Assembly (NCBI GenBank): GCA_041918675.1
Contig: JAYRVF010000014.1
Coordinates: forward strand, 310,001 to 374,000
Direction: 5' to 3'
DNA: 64,000 nt
Source of the DNA: SCUB01 sp041918675
GTDB taxonomy: Bacteria > Pseudomonadota > Alphaproteobacteria > Rhizobiales > Xanthobacteraceae
Part shown: one piece after another, positions 1-8,507 of the stretch
Layout of the letters: every line of letters starts with the position of its first letter
Numbering within the stretch: the first letter of the stretch is position 1
Notes under the pieces: model-generated
Database searches by the model: none
What the model saw: the letters and a program-made list of their open reading frames with translations, nothing else
What the model was told of the DNA's origin: nothing
Position numbers and translations under genes: made by a program

Positions 1-37
1 ATCACGCGCCGTCATCACGATCGAAATCGCCCTTACG

Positions 38-2296
38 TCAGCGCAGACGGCGCAGCACCGCTCCCAGAACATTGGAATAGTCGTCGGTCCACACGCGCTG
101 GCCCTCCTCGGGCTCCGTGAACGTCCATTTGTCGTTCGACGCCAGCTTGCCGACATCGGCTTCCGCGCGCGCCGAGACGACGACCTCGGTGGCGAAGATG
201 TAGTCGCTGTCGCGCCCGGAATCCTCGTCGAAAACCCAGCTCTTGAGATCGTTGGCATCGGCGATCCCAACCACGACGCTGGAGAGTTCCAGATGGCGGT
301 TCGACACATGCATGACGACGACGCCTTGCGGCGCGAGCTTGGCCTTGTAGATCTCCATCGCCTCTTCCGTCGCCAGGTGAATCGGGATCGCGTCCGACGA
401 ATAGGCGTCGACAATGACCAGATCGTAGACGCCGTCCGGCTCCTTGGCGAAGGTCAGCCGCGCGTCGCCGATGACCGGCTTCATGTCCGGCGCGCAGGCG
501 GTAACGAAGGAGAAGCGCTTGGGATCGCGCGCCAGATCGACGATGGTCTGGTCGATCTCGAAAAAGCGCCAGTCCTCGCCGGGGCCGATATGACAGGCGA
601 GCGTCCCCGATCCGAGGCCGATGACGGCGGCGCGCAGCGGCGCGCCCTTGCGCTCCCGGACCGCGGTGATCGCCTGCGCGATGCCGCCGACCGCATGGTA
701 GTAGCTGATCGCTTCGGGACGTCCCTCGATCGGCTTGCCGTCGGCGCCGCGGATGCGCTGCGCGCCGTGAATGGTGGTGCCGTGCATCAGCACGCGGAAC
801 ATGCCGCCGGGCGTTTCCACGATCTTGTGCACGCCGTAGAAGCTGCGCACCGTCTCGACGCGCCCCTCGTCGGCGGGATAGACGCGCAGGAACATCAGCG
901 CGATCGCGGCGGCGACGGCCATCATCCAGCGGTCCATCATCGCCAGCGCCGCCAGAACGGCCGCGGCCGCCGCCGCCTCCACGCGATGGCCGGCGAGATA
1001 GGTCGTCCATGTCTGCGGCAACCACTCGCGCCCGATCAGCGCGACCGCGGCCGCGGCGATCACCAGCCAGCCGGCGACGCTCCAGCGGCCGAGCCCCCCG
1101 CCCGCCGGCCGGCACAGCGCCGCCACCACCAGGAGAATCGGATATTCGGCGATCCAGGAAAACGCGTTGGGCGCGATCAGCCCGGCGAACAGCCCGCCGA
1201 TCATGCCGCCGAGGGACAGCGCCACGTAAAAACCGGTCAGATGCGCCGGCGCCGGTCGCGTGCGGGCGAGTTCGCCGTGGCAGGCCATGGCGATGACGAA
1301 AAAGGCGACGACATGGCCGCCCAGGATCGCGAGCGCGTTCTGATCGGTGCCATAGGCGAACAGGATGATGACGGCTGCGACGGCGACGGGCTGCGCCATC
1401 AGCACATAGCGATGCGGCAGCAGCGGCCGGCTCTGGAACACCAACACCCAGGTCAGGAGATAGAGCGACAGCGGCAACACCCACAAGAGCGGCGCGGCGG
1501 CAATGTCGGTCGAAATATGCGCCGTCACCGCGACGAGAAGGCCCGAGGGCACGGCTGCGAGAAAGCACCAGCGCAGCCACAGCGGCCAGGCCGGCGCCGT
1601 TGCCGCCTCGTCCTCCCGCGCTGCGCCGAGCGCGATCCCGGACGGCGCGCGCCACATCAGATAGCCGCAGATCCCGATCAGCGCGATCAGCAGCGCGTAG
1701 CCCGCGGTCCACAGCATGTTCTGGCCGCGCAGCGTCAACAGAGGTTCGGCCAGCAGCGGATAGGACAGCAGCGCCAGGAAGCTGCCGATGTTCGAGGCCG
1801 CGTAGAGAAAATAGGGATCGGACCCCGCCGGGTGGCCGGTGCGAACGAACCAGGCCTGCAACAGCGGGTTGTTGGCAGCGAGCGCGAAAAACGGCGCCCC
1901 GATCGACACCGTGAACAGGCCGAGCAGCCAGACGGCGAGCCCGCCGACGGGCGGTTCGCCCCAACCGCCCGCGATCGACAACGGCAGCATCACCAAGCCC
2001 AGGACCAACACCACCAGATGGATGACGACCGGCATGAGCCGCCCGCGCGCCTTCATCAGGAAATGAGCGTAGGCGTAGCCGGCCAGCAGCAGCGCCTGGA
2101 AGAACACCATCGCCACCGACCACACCGCCGGCGACCCGCCGAGGCGCGGCAGCACCATCCGCGCGAACAGGGGCTGGACCGAGAACAGCAGCAGCGCGCT
2201 GGTGAATATCGCCGCGGTGAAAATCGCGAGAATGACGGCTTGACGCGGAACGGCCGCCGGCGCGGCCGGCGAAATCTGATCGACTGAGGAACTCAC
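38..2296 (-). CDS. Polytopic membrane protein fused to an aminopropyltransferase-like (spermidine synthase-like) domain
   Basis: The 752-residue protein has about a dozen hydrophobic segments over roughly residues 20-470, then a soluble domain of about 250 residues. The soluble part has a nucleotide-binding turn (VIGLGSGTLACH) and the acidic motif VDAYSSDAIPIHL, as in spermidine-synthase-fold transferases. Such fusions are often annotated as fused MFS/spermidine synthase, but their substrate is unknown. The GTG start at 2296 follows a GGAG 7 nt upstream. The gene is divergent from the next one, with only about 40 bp between the starts if that gene begins at 2339. A close paralog lies at 38467-40737. 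The domain calls are firm; polyamine synthesis is not shown. Confidence 0.85.
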   Translation of the reverse strand: MSSSVDQISPAAPAAVPRQAVILAIFTAAIFTSALLLFSVQPLFARMVLPRLGGSPAVWSVAMVFFQALLLAGYAYAHFLMKARGRLMPVVIHLVVLVLGLVMLPLSIAGGWGEPPVGGLAVWLLGLFTVSIGAPFFALAANNPLLQAWFVRTGHPAGSDPYFLYAASNIGSFLALLSYPLLAEPLLTLRGQNMLWTAGYALLIALIGICGYLMWRAPSGIALGAAREDEAATAPAWPLWLRWCFLAAVPSGLLVAVTAHISTDIAAAPLLWVLPLSLYLLTWVLVFQSRPLLPHRYVLMAQPVAVAAVIILFAYGTDQNALAILGGHVVAFFVIAMACHGELARTRPAPAHLTGFYVALSLGGMIGGLFAGLIAPNAFSWIAEYPILLVVAALCRPAGGGLGRWSVAGWLVIAAAAVALIGREWLPQTWTTYLAGHRVEAAAAAAVLAALAMMDRWMMAVAAAIALMFLRVYPADEGRVETVRSFYGVHKIVETPGGMFRVLMHGTTIHGAQRIRGADGKPIEGRPEAISYYHAVGGIAQAITAVRERKGAPLRAAVIGLGSGTLACHIGPGEDWRFFEIDQTIVDLARDPKRFSFVTACAPDMKPVIGDARLTFAKEPDGVYDLVIVDAYSSDAIPIHLATEEAMEIYKAKLAPQGVVVMHVSNRHLELSSVVVGIADANDLKSWVFDEDSGRDSDYIFATEVVVSARAEADVGKLASNDKWTFTEPEEGQRVWTDDYSNVLGAVLRRLR

Positions 2297-2338
2297 GCGA
2301 CGTCTCCGGGCGCATTCCCGGCACCGCGCCGGAGGTCC

Positions 2339-4141
2339 ATGATTGAATCACAGCGCGCAACGGCGGGCAATGCGGCCTTGGACAAAGCCAGCTTGGGCAA
2401 GGCCGGTCTGGACAAGGCCGGTCTGGACAAGGCCGGTCTGGACAAGGCCGGTCTGGACAAGGCCGATTTGGGCCATGCGGCGCGCGGCCCCCGGCCGACC
2501 CTCTCGCCTCCCCGCGCGAACAAGGCTATGCACGGGGGCATGGCTGATTTCGACGCGATCATCATCGGCGCGGGCCATAACGGGCTCGTCTGCGCCGCCT
2601 ATCTCGCGATGGGCGGGCTCAAGGTCAAGCTGGTCGAAAAACGCGCGGTCGTCGGCGGCGCGGCCGTGACCGAGGAGTTTCACCCCGGTTTCCGCAATTC
2701 GGTCGCGGCGTATACGGTAAGCCTGCTCAACCCGAAGGTGATCGCGGACCTGCGGCTTCGCGAACACGGCCTGCGCGTGGTCGAGCGGCGCGCGCAGAAT
2801 TTCCTTCCCGATCCCGACGGCCGCTATCTCCTCACCGGCGAGGGAAGGACGCGCGAAACGCTCGCGCGGCTGAGCGCCCGCGACCTCGAACGGCTCGACG
2901 GATTTTCCGCCGAGATCGAGGCGATCGCCGATGTCCTTCGCGCGCTGGTGTTGCGTGCTCCTCCCAATGTGGTCGAGGGCCTCGGACTGGACGCGTTGCG
3001 CGCGGCGCTCGACGCGCTGGGGCTCGCCAATCTGCTGCGCGGACTTTCGCTGAGCCGCCGGCGCCTGCTGCTCGATCTGATGACGATGTCGGCGGGCGAC
3101 ATGCTCGACGACCGTTTCGAAACCGATCTACTCAAGGCGCTTTACGGCTTTGACGCCATCGTCGGCAATTACGCGAGCCCCTACACGCCGGGCACCGCCT
3201 ATGTGATGCTGCATCACGCCTTCGGCGAGGTGAACGGGCGCAAGGGCGTCTGGGGCCACGCGCTCGGCGGCATGGGCGCGATCACGCAAGCGATGGCGAG
3301 CGCGGCCAAGGCCCATGGCGCGGCGATCGAGACCGGCGTCGGCGCGCGCGAGGTCATCCTCGATAACGGCCGCGCGCGCGGCGTCGTGCTCGATGACGGC
3401 CGCGCCATCACGGCCAAGGCGGTGATCGCCGGCGTCAATCCGAAACTGCTCTACACCCGCCTCATCGCGCCGGACGCGCTGCCGGCCGCCTTCCGCGAAC
3501 GCATCGGCCGCTGGCGCTGCGGCTCCGGCACGTTCCGCATGAACGTGGCGCTCGCGGAACTTCCCTCGTTCACTGCCCTGCCCGGCGCGGGCGATCACCT
3601 GACCGCCGGCATCATTCTCGGGCCGAGCCTTGCCTATATGGACCGGGCCTATCACGACGCGCGAGCGCAAGGATGGAGCCGCGAGCCCGTGGTGGAGTTG
3701 CTCATTCCCTCGACGCTCGATCCCTCGCTCGCGCCCGAGGGCCGGCATGTGGCGAGCCTCTTCTGCCAGCACGTCGCGCCGGAACTTCCCGGCGGACGCT
3801 CATGGGACGATTCCCGCGACGCCGTCGCCGACCTGATGATCGCGACGGTCGATCGCTTCGCGCCGGGCTTTTCGAACAGCGTCATCGCGCGGCAATGCCT
3901 GACGCCGCTCGACCTGGAACGGGATTTCGGCCTCATCGGCGGCGATATCTTCCACGGCGCGCTGACGCTCAATCAATTGTTCTCCGCCCGCCCGATGCTC
4001 GGCCATGCCGATTATCGCGGCCCGATCGCGGGGCTCTATCATTGCGGCTCGGGCGCTCATCCGGGCGGCGGAGTGACGGGCGCTCCCGGGCACAACGCCG
4101 CGCGCGCGGTGCTCGGCGATTTTCGCCGCGTCTTCAACTAG
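2339..4141 (+). CDS. FAD-dependent oxidoreductase of the PYROXD2/CrtI (phytoene desaturase-like) family
   Basis: From residue 68 on there is a Rossmann FAD-binding start (DAIIIGAGHNGLVCAAYLA), a family signature VGGAAVTEEFHPGFRNS, and a C-terminal FAD-contact region ending in GGGVTGAPGHNAARAVL. This matches the PYROXD2-like branch of the amine-oxidase/CrtI superfamily rather than a proven carotenoid desaturase; no other carotenoid gene is nearby. The start is undecided. ATG 2339 has a GGAGG, but only 3 nt upstream, and adds 67 residues that include a pentapeptide repeat. ATG 2540 (MADFDAI) is where family similarity begins but lacks a ribosome binding site. A hairpin terminator follows the gene. 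Confidence 0.85.
   Translation: MIESQRATAGNAALDKASLGKAGLDKAGLDKAGLDKAGLDKADLGHAARGPRPTLSPPRANKAMHGGMADFDAIIIGAGHNGLVCAAYLAMGGLKVKLVEKRAVVGGAAVTEEFHPGFRNSVAAYTVSLLNPKVIADLRLREHGLRVVERRAQNFLPDPDGRYLLTGEGRTRETLARLSARDLERLDGFSAEIEAIADVLRALVLRAPPNVVEGLGLDALRAALDALGLANLLRGLSLSRRRLLLDLMTMSAGDMLDDRFETDLLKALYGFDAIVGNYASPYTPGTAYVMLHHAFGEVNGRKGVWGHALGGMGAITQAMASAAKAHGAAIETGVGAREVILDNGRARGVVLDDGRAITAKAVIAGVNPKLLYTRLIAPDALPAAFRERIGRWRCGSGTFRMNVALAELPSFTALPGAGDHLTAGIILGPSLAYMDRAYHDARAQGWSREPVVELLIPSTLDPSLAPEGRHVASLFCQHVAPELPGGRSWDDSRDAVADLMIATVDRFAPGFSNSVIARQCLTPLDLERDFGLIGGDIFHGALTLNQLFSARPMLGHADYRGPIAGLYHCGSGAHPGGGVTGAPGHNAARAVLGDFRRVFN
2371..2475 (+). repeat. 15-bp tandem repeat, about seven units
   Basis: Four perfect copies of GGCCGGTCTGGACAA fill 2401-2460. 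Two degenerate units precede them and one follows. Because the unit length is a multiple of three, the array stays open in the reading frame of the oxidoreductase and would encode repeated LDKAG. It is either part of an extended N-terminus or a minisatellite in the upstream region. Confidence 0.9.
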
Positions 4142-4158
4142 ACTGTGTCTCTAAATCG

Positions 4159-4197
4159 ACTTCGCGTGGGCGGCCGTCCGCTATGCGCGAAGTTTTT
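4159..4197 (+). terminator. Likely rho-independent terminator after the oxidoreductase gene
   Basis: An 8-bp stem (ACTTCGCG at 4159-4166 with CGCGAAGT at 4186-4193) encloses a loop with some internal pairing and is followed by a run of five T. It begins 18 nt after the oxidoreductase stop codon. The rest of the gap up to 4421 shows no gene. Confidence 0.6.
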
Positions 4198-4421
4198 CGA
4201 CGCGAATTTTTCGGCGCGTGCGATTTTCAGCGCTTGCGATCTTCAACTCTCATCGTAACGCGCCGCTCGAATTGGCGCCGCCGGTTGACAAGCCTGGTAA
4301 GAACCGCTGGATAACGCCGCGCCGCCCGGTCGCGACGCGGGGAAAAAAGCATGGACATGCTGTTGATGACACGCGCGGAAAGCCGCCGGCGGCTGTGGAC
4401 AGCGCGGTGTGAATTGCGGTG

Positions 4422-5324
4422 ATGGACGAACATTCGCCCAGTCTCTCAACGTCTTGCGCGACCGTCCCCCTGGGCGGGGAAGCCGCCGCGCGGCGGATCG
4501 CGGACCTCTTGGCCGAAAGCTTCGACGCCGACGAGGTCGTCGTCACCGCGTTCGAGGCCGCGCCTGGCCGCTGGGACCTTTCGCTTCATTTCGCGCGTCC
4601 GCCGGACGAGGAACGCGTGCGCGACGCGGTGCGCCTCGCCGCCGGCGATGAAGCGGCGCGCGCGCTTGCCTTCTCCGCGATCGCGGCCAAGGACTGGATC
4701 AGAGCAAGCCTCGAAGGGCTCGCGCCCGTGCGCGCGGGACGTTTCCTCGTTCACGGTCGCCACGATCGAGGAAGGGTCGCGGCGAACGCGATCGGCATCG
4801 AGATCGAGGCGGCGCTCGCCTTCGGCACCGGCCACCACGGCACCACGCGCGGATGCCTGATCCTGCTCGACGCGCTGCTGCGCCGGCGGCGTCCCCGGCG
4901 CGTGCTCGATCTCGGCGCGGGCACCGGCGTGCTCGCGATCGCGGCGGCGAGGCGCTTGCGATCGCGCGTGATCGCCACCGACATCGACCCGCGCGCGGCG
5001 AGCGTCGCGGCCGAAAACGCGCGGCTCAACGGCGTCGGCGGCCTTATCGAGTCCATCCATGCGACGGGATTTACCTCGCCGCGCATCCGCGCCAACGCGC
5101 CGTTCGATCTCGTGCTCGCGAATATTCTCGCGCCGCCACTGCGGCGGCTCGCGGGGCCCATGGCGCGCCATCTCGCGCCCGGCGCCGAGGTCATTCTCTC
5201 GGGATTGCTGCCCATCCAGGCCGGCGCCGTGATCGACGCCTATCGCGCGCATGGAATCGGTCTTGAACGCCGTCTCGATCTCGACGGCTGGACGAGCCTT
5301 CTCTTGAAGGCGGGAAAAACCTAG
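4422..5324 (+). CDS. prmA: Ribosomal protein L11 methyltransferase
   Basis: PrmA transfers methyl groups from S-adenosylmethionine to ribosomal protein L11 in the cytoplasm. The 300-residue product is of normal length for the family. It shows a variable N-terminal substrate-recognition domain, then the linker motif AFGTGHHGTTRGCL, SAM motif I VLDLGAGTGVLAIAAA, the acidic residue after strand 2 (ATDIDPRA), and the catalytic loop LVLANILAPPL, all typical of PrmA. The start is the ATG at 4422; a GTG lies directly before it at 4419. No clear ribosome binding site is seen. Confidence 0.9.
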   Translation: MDEHSPSLSTSCATVPLGGEAAARRIADLLAESFDADEVVVTAFEAAPGRWDLSLHFARPPDEERVRDAVRLAAGDEAARALAFSAIAAKDWIRASLEGLAPVRAGRFLVHGRHDRGRVAANAIGIEIEAALAFGTGHHGTTRGCLILLDALLRRRRPRRVLDLGAGTGVLAIAAARRLRSRVIATDIDPRAASVAAENARLNGVGGLIESIHATGFTSPRIRANAPFDLVLANILAPPLRRLAGPMARHLAPGAEVILSGLLPIQAGAVIDAYRAHGIGLERRLDLDGWTSLLLKAGKT

Positions 5325-5515
5325 CGCGCGAGGCGGCCGCGCGGCGCACCGCTCTTCATGCGCACGCGATTGATTGTCGCCTCGGTCCGCTGCAACCGGA
5401 CTTCCGCGAACCGATCGAGAAAGCGCGTCAGCGCTCCTCGTCTTTTCTCCGTGAATGCCATGCCCGCGTCCCGAGGCACGGCTCCCGATAGCTTCTCAAA
5501 CGTAAACATCGGCAT
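5321..5515 (-). CDS. Small hypothetical protein (64 residues)
   Basis: This short reading frame begins MPMFTFEKLSG and ends in a basic tail. ATG 5515 is chosen because a GAGGG lies 7 nt upstream; the longer frame to 5548 has no such site. The product is basic, lacks a signal peptide and membrane segment, and the middle (FLDRFAEVRLQRTEATI) is probably an amphipathic helix. It converges on prmA and overlaps its end by 4 nt. I do not recognise the family, and the call rests on the ribosome binding site and helix-like content. Confidence 0.45.
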   Translation of the reverse strand: MPMFTFEKLSGAVPRDAGMAFTEKRRGALTRFLDRFAEVRLQRTEATINRVRMKSGAPRGRLAR

Positions 5516-5790
5516 GAAATGACCCTCATTGCGCCCAATGCGGTTCACACCTCGTTCGACGTTCCCCCAGTCTTTTCATTCTAGTCGCGGCGGCCCGAGT
5601 CCGCTACCCACGGCCGGACGCTCGACACGAGAATTCCCGCGTGAATTTTCATGCATGCTTCGTGCCGGTTCTGGCCCGGCGCGCCCGCCCCTCGCGCCCC
5701 GCCCGGCCGTTAACCCGGATGGCGAAATCAGTCCCGCCGCCCGTCCCGGCTCGGATTTCACCCGGGCGCGACATGCACTAGATTTCCCTC

Positions 5791-7614
5791 ATGTTCGAAG
5801 CCCGCTACCAGAGCTTTGACGACCCGGCCGAAACGGTCGCGCTGCCGGCGCGGCTGGCGGCATTCCGCGAGGAATTGGCGCGACTTGGTCTGACCGCCTT
5901 TGTCGTGCCGCGCGCGGACCAGTACCAGAACGAGTATGTGCCACCCTGCGAGGAGCGACTCGCCTGGCTGACGGGCTTTACCGGTTCGGCGGGCCTGGCG
6001 GTCGTGCTGCGCGACCGTGCCATGTTGTTCGTGGATGGCCGCTATACGCTGCAGGCATCGCACCAGACCGACGCCGGCGCCTGGACCATCGGTCCGCTGG
6101 TCGATCCGCCCCCGGACCAATGGCTAGCCGGCCATCTCGGCCCCGACGACCGCCTCGGATTTGACCCGTGGCTGCACACATCGGCGGCAGCCGACAAGCT
6201 TGGGAAGGCCTGCGCGCGCGCCGGCGCGACATTGGTGGCCGTCGATTCCAACCCCGTCGACGCGATCTGGAGCGAGCGCCCGCATCCTCCGCTCGGTCCG
6301 GTCCGCGCGCATGATCCACGCGTCGCGGGCGAGGCGACCGCCGACAAGCTTGCCCGGATCGCGACCGCGCTGCCCGCTCTCGGCGTCGACGCGCTGCTGA
6401 TCTCCGATCCGCACGCGGTCGCCTGGGCCTTCAACATCCGCGGCGCCGACATCAGCCATACGCCCCTGCCGCTCGCCTACGCGATCGTGCCACGCGAAGG
6501 CCGCGCCACCATCTTCATCGACGCGCGCAAGCTTTCCGACGCCGTCCGCGAAACGATCGAGGAGCACGGCCACGTCGCGGACCCCGCCGATCTCGGCCCG
6601 CATCTGGCCATGCATGCCGAACGCGAGGAGACCATCGGCCTCGATTCGGCGACCGCCGCCGACGCGCTCCGCCGCCTCGTCGAGGCCGCCGGCGGCAAGG
6701 CCGCCCAGGTGAGCGATCCGGTGACCGCGCTCAAGGCGATCAAGAACGCCACCGAAATCGCCGGCGCGCGCGCGGCGCATCTGCGCGACGGCGCGGCGCT
6801 CGCCCGGTTCCTGGCCTGGGTCGATCGCGAGGCCCCGCGCGGCCGCCTGACCGAAATCGACGCCGTCGAGGCGCTCGAAACCTTCCGCCGCGAAACCGGC
6901 GTGCTGCGCGACGTTTCCTTCCCCACCATCGCAGGCGCGGGAGCGAACGGGGCGATCGTGCATTACCGCGTCACCCGCGCGAGCAACCGGCGCGTCGCGC
7001 CCGGCGAGCTGCTGCTGGTCGATTCCGGCGCGCAATACGAGGACGGCACCACCGACGTGACGCGCACGATCGCCATCGGCGAGCCGACCGCGGAAATGCG
7101 CGACCGCTTCACCCGCGTGCTCAAGGGCCATGTCGCGATCGCGCGCGCGGTGTTTCCCGACGGCGCCACCGGCGCGCAGCTCGACACGCTCGCGCGCCGG
7201 GCGCTGTGGGACGCGGGCCTCGACTACGATCACGGCACCGGCCACGGCGTCGGCAGCTTCCTGTCGGTACACGAGGGCCCCGCCCGCATCGCCAAGACCG
7301 GCACGGCCCCGCTCAAGCGCGGCATGATCCTTTCCAACGAGCCCGGCTATTACAAGGCCGGCGCCTATGGCATCCGCGTCGAGAACCTGGTCCTGGTCGT
7401 GGAGGCGCGCGTCGAGGGCGCGGAAAGGCCGATGAACGCCTTCGAGACGCTGACGCTGGCGCCGATCGACCGACGCCTGATCGCGCGCGCGCTGCTCGAT
7501 GACGGCGAGCGCCTTTGGCTCGACGCCTATCACGCCCGTGTGCGCGCCGCGCTCGCCCCCGACCTCGACGCCGCGACGCGCGTCTGGCTGGATGCCGCGT
7601 GCGCGCCGCTGTGA
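5791..7614 (+). CDS. Aminopeptidase P family protein (Xaa-Pro aminopeptidase, M24B)
   Basis: The protein removes an N-terminal residue that precedes proline, using two metal ions. At 607 residues it has the three-domain layout of the long (eukaryote-like) aminopeptidase P: two creatinase-like N-terminal domains (to about 310) and a C-terminal pita-bread domain. The metal ligands are visible: Asp in LLVDSGAQYEDGTTDVTRT, His in GTGHGVGSFLSVHEGP, Glu in SNEPGYY and Glu in AFETLTLAP. The ATG at 5791 fits the family N-terminus. The gap before it (5516-5790) holds no evident gene. Function is firm at the family level. Confidence 0.92.
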   Translation: MFEARYQSFDDPAETVALPARLAAFREELARLGLTAFVVPRADQYQNEYVPPCEERLAWLTGFTGSAGLAVVLRDRAMLFVDGRYTLQASHQTDAGAWTIGPLVDPPPDQWLAGHLGPDDRLGFDPWLHTSAAADKLGKACARAGATLVAVDSNPVDAIWSERPHPPLGPVRAHDPRVAGEATADKLARIATALPALGVDALLISDPHAVAWAFNIRGADISHTPLPLAYAIVPREGRATIFIDARKLSDAVRETIEEHGHVADPADLGPHLAMHAEREETIGLDSATAADALRRLVEAAGGKAAQVSDPVTALKAIKNATEIAGARAAHLRDGAALARFLAWVDREAPRGRLTEIDAVEALETFRRETGVLRDVSFPTIAGAGANGAIVHYRVTRASNRRVAPGELLLVDSGAQYEDGTTDVTRTIAIGEPTAEMRDRFTRVLKGHVAIARAVFPDGATGAQLDTLARRALWDAGLDYDHGTGHGVGSFLSVHEGPARIAKTGTAPLKRGMILSNEPGYYKAGAYGIRVENLVLVVEARVEGAERPMNAFETLTLAPIDRRLIARALLDDGERLWLDAYHARVRAALAPDLDAATRVWLDAACAPL

Positions 7615-7734
7615 GCGCCCGTTTGGCCGCGCGACCACGACGCCGGCTTGACCTAACGCATTGACCGCCCGCCGAAGGCTCCTAGCCTTGGTTGAAGCGA
7701 TTGTCGCAAATGGCGACGAGAAGGGGGACAAGCC

Positions 7735-8190
7735 ATGCGCGCACGATTCTTTATCGCCATGATCGGCATGGCGTTTGCGCTTGGCGCGGCTGGCGCGGCG
7801 CGCGCGGAGAACGCCGTCCTGAACGCGCAATATCAGGAAATGCTGATCAAGACCGCGATCCTGACGTTCAACGACGCCAATCTGACCGGCAATTACGACG
7901 TGTTCCACGCCAAGCTTTCCAAGCCGTTCCGTGAGGAATTCGGCCCGGACAAGTTGAAGCAGGTCTTCAAGGAATTTCACGACAAGAAGATCGACCTCGG
8001 CGCCATTGTCGTTAAGCCGCCGGTGCCGACTTCCGACGCGACCATCGACAAGCGCGGCGCGCTGATCCTGCGCGGCTATTTCGAAACCTCGCCGAACCGC
8101 GTGTATTACGACCTGGATCTGATTCCGTCGGAGGACACGTGGAAGCCGATCAAGATCCACGTACGGGTGAAGCCGGCGGACGAGAAGTGA
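7735..8190 (+). CDS. Exported hypothetical protein (151 residues)
   Basis: A clear Sec signal peptide (about residues 1-24, cleavage near ARA-EN) precedes a soluble domain of about 125 residues with the segment YDVFHAKLSKPFREEFGPDK. This resembles small periplasmic proteins with a cystatin/NTF2-like alpha+beta fold, but that is only an impression. An AAGGGGGA ribosome binding site precedes ATG 7735. The next gene begins 28 nt downstream, so the two are probably co-transcribed. I do not recognise a named family. Confidence 0.75.
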   Translation: MRARFFIAMIGMAFALGAAGAARAENAVLNAQYQEMLIKTAILTFNDANLTGNYDVFHAKLSKPFREEFGPDKLKQVFKEFHDKKIDLGAIVVKPPVPTSDATIDKRGALILRGYFETSPNRVYYDLDLIPSEDTWKPIKIHVRVKPADEK

Positions 8191-8218
8191 GCCCCGGCGG
8201 CCAGCTAGGGAGGTAACA

Positions 8219-8494
8219 ATGTCGGATGCCAATAAGCCGGTCGAACCGACCCCCACCGGCACGAAGCCCGTCGGCACGTGGCGCAAGGTATTCGCCGCGA
8301 TCCTCGATTTTTTCACCGTGCTGATCGTCGGCGGCTACGCCATCGCCTATCTGACCGGCGACACGACCGCCGACGGCTTCGAGCTCAACGGCGCGCCGGC
8401 CTTGGCGCTGTTCGCGATTATCATCCTCTATTTCGTGATCGGCGACCGCTATTTCGGCGGCACGATCTGGCGGCGTCTCCTCGGCGTGCGGTAA
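8219..8494 (+). CDS. Short RDD-like membrane protein
   Basis: The 91-residue product has a proline-rich cytoplasmic N-terminus, then two membrane segments (about 25-45 and 60-76) and a C-terminal motif GGTIWRRLLGVR. The first helix begins KVFAAILDFFTV, and both ends resemble a shortened RDD domain. A strong ribosome binding site (GGGAGGTAACA) precedes ATG 8219. It converges on ligA, with 13 nt between the stop codons. The function is unknown. Confidence 0.75.
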   Translation: MSDANKPVEPTPTGTKPVGTWRKVFAAILDFFTVLIVGGYAIAYLTGDTTADGFELNGAPALALFAIIILYFVIGDRYFGGTIWRRLLGVR

Positions 8495-8507
8495 CGGCGC
8501 GCGGCGG

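Noticed and set aside
293..2287. A 664-residue plus-strand frame opposite the first membrane gene
   Set aside because: It is an Arg/Gln/His-rich shadow frame of a GC-rich gene; the minus strand encodes recognisable domains.
2371..2475. CRISPR array
   Set aside because: The 15-bp units are directly adjacent with no spacers; there are no cas genes in the window.
6124..8316. A 730-residue minus-strand frame opposite the aminopeptidase P gene and its neighbours
   Set aside because: It spans three genes on the other strand that have ribosome binding sites, a signal peptide and family motifs; the frame itself has no recognisable domain.
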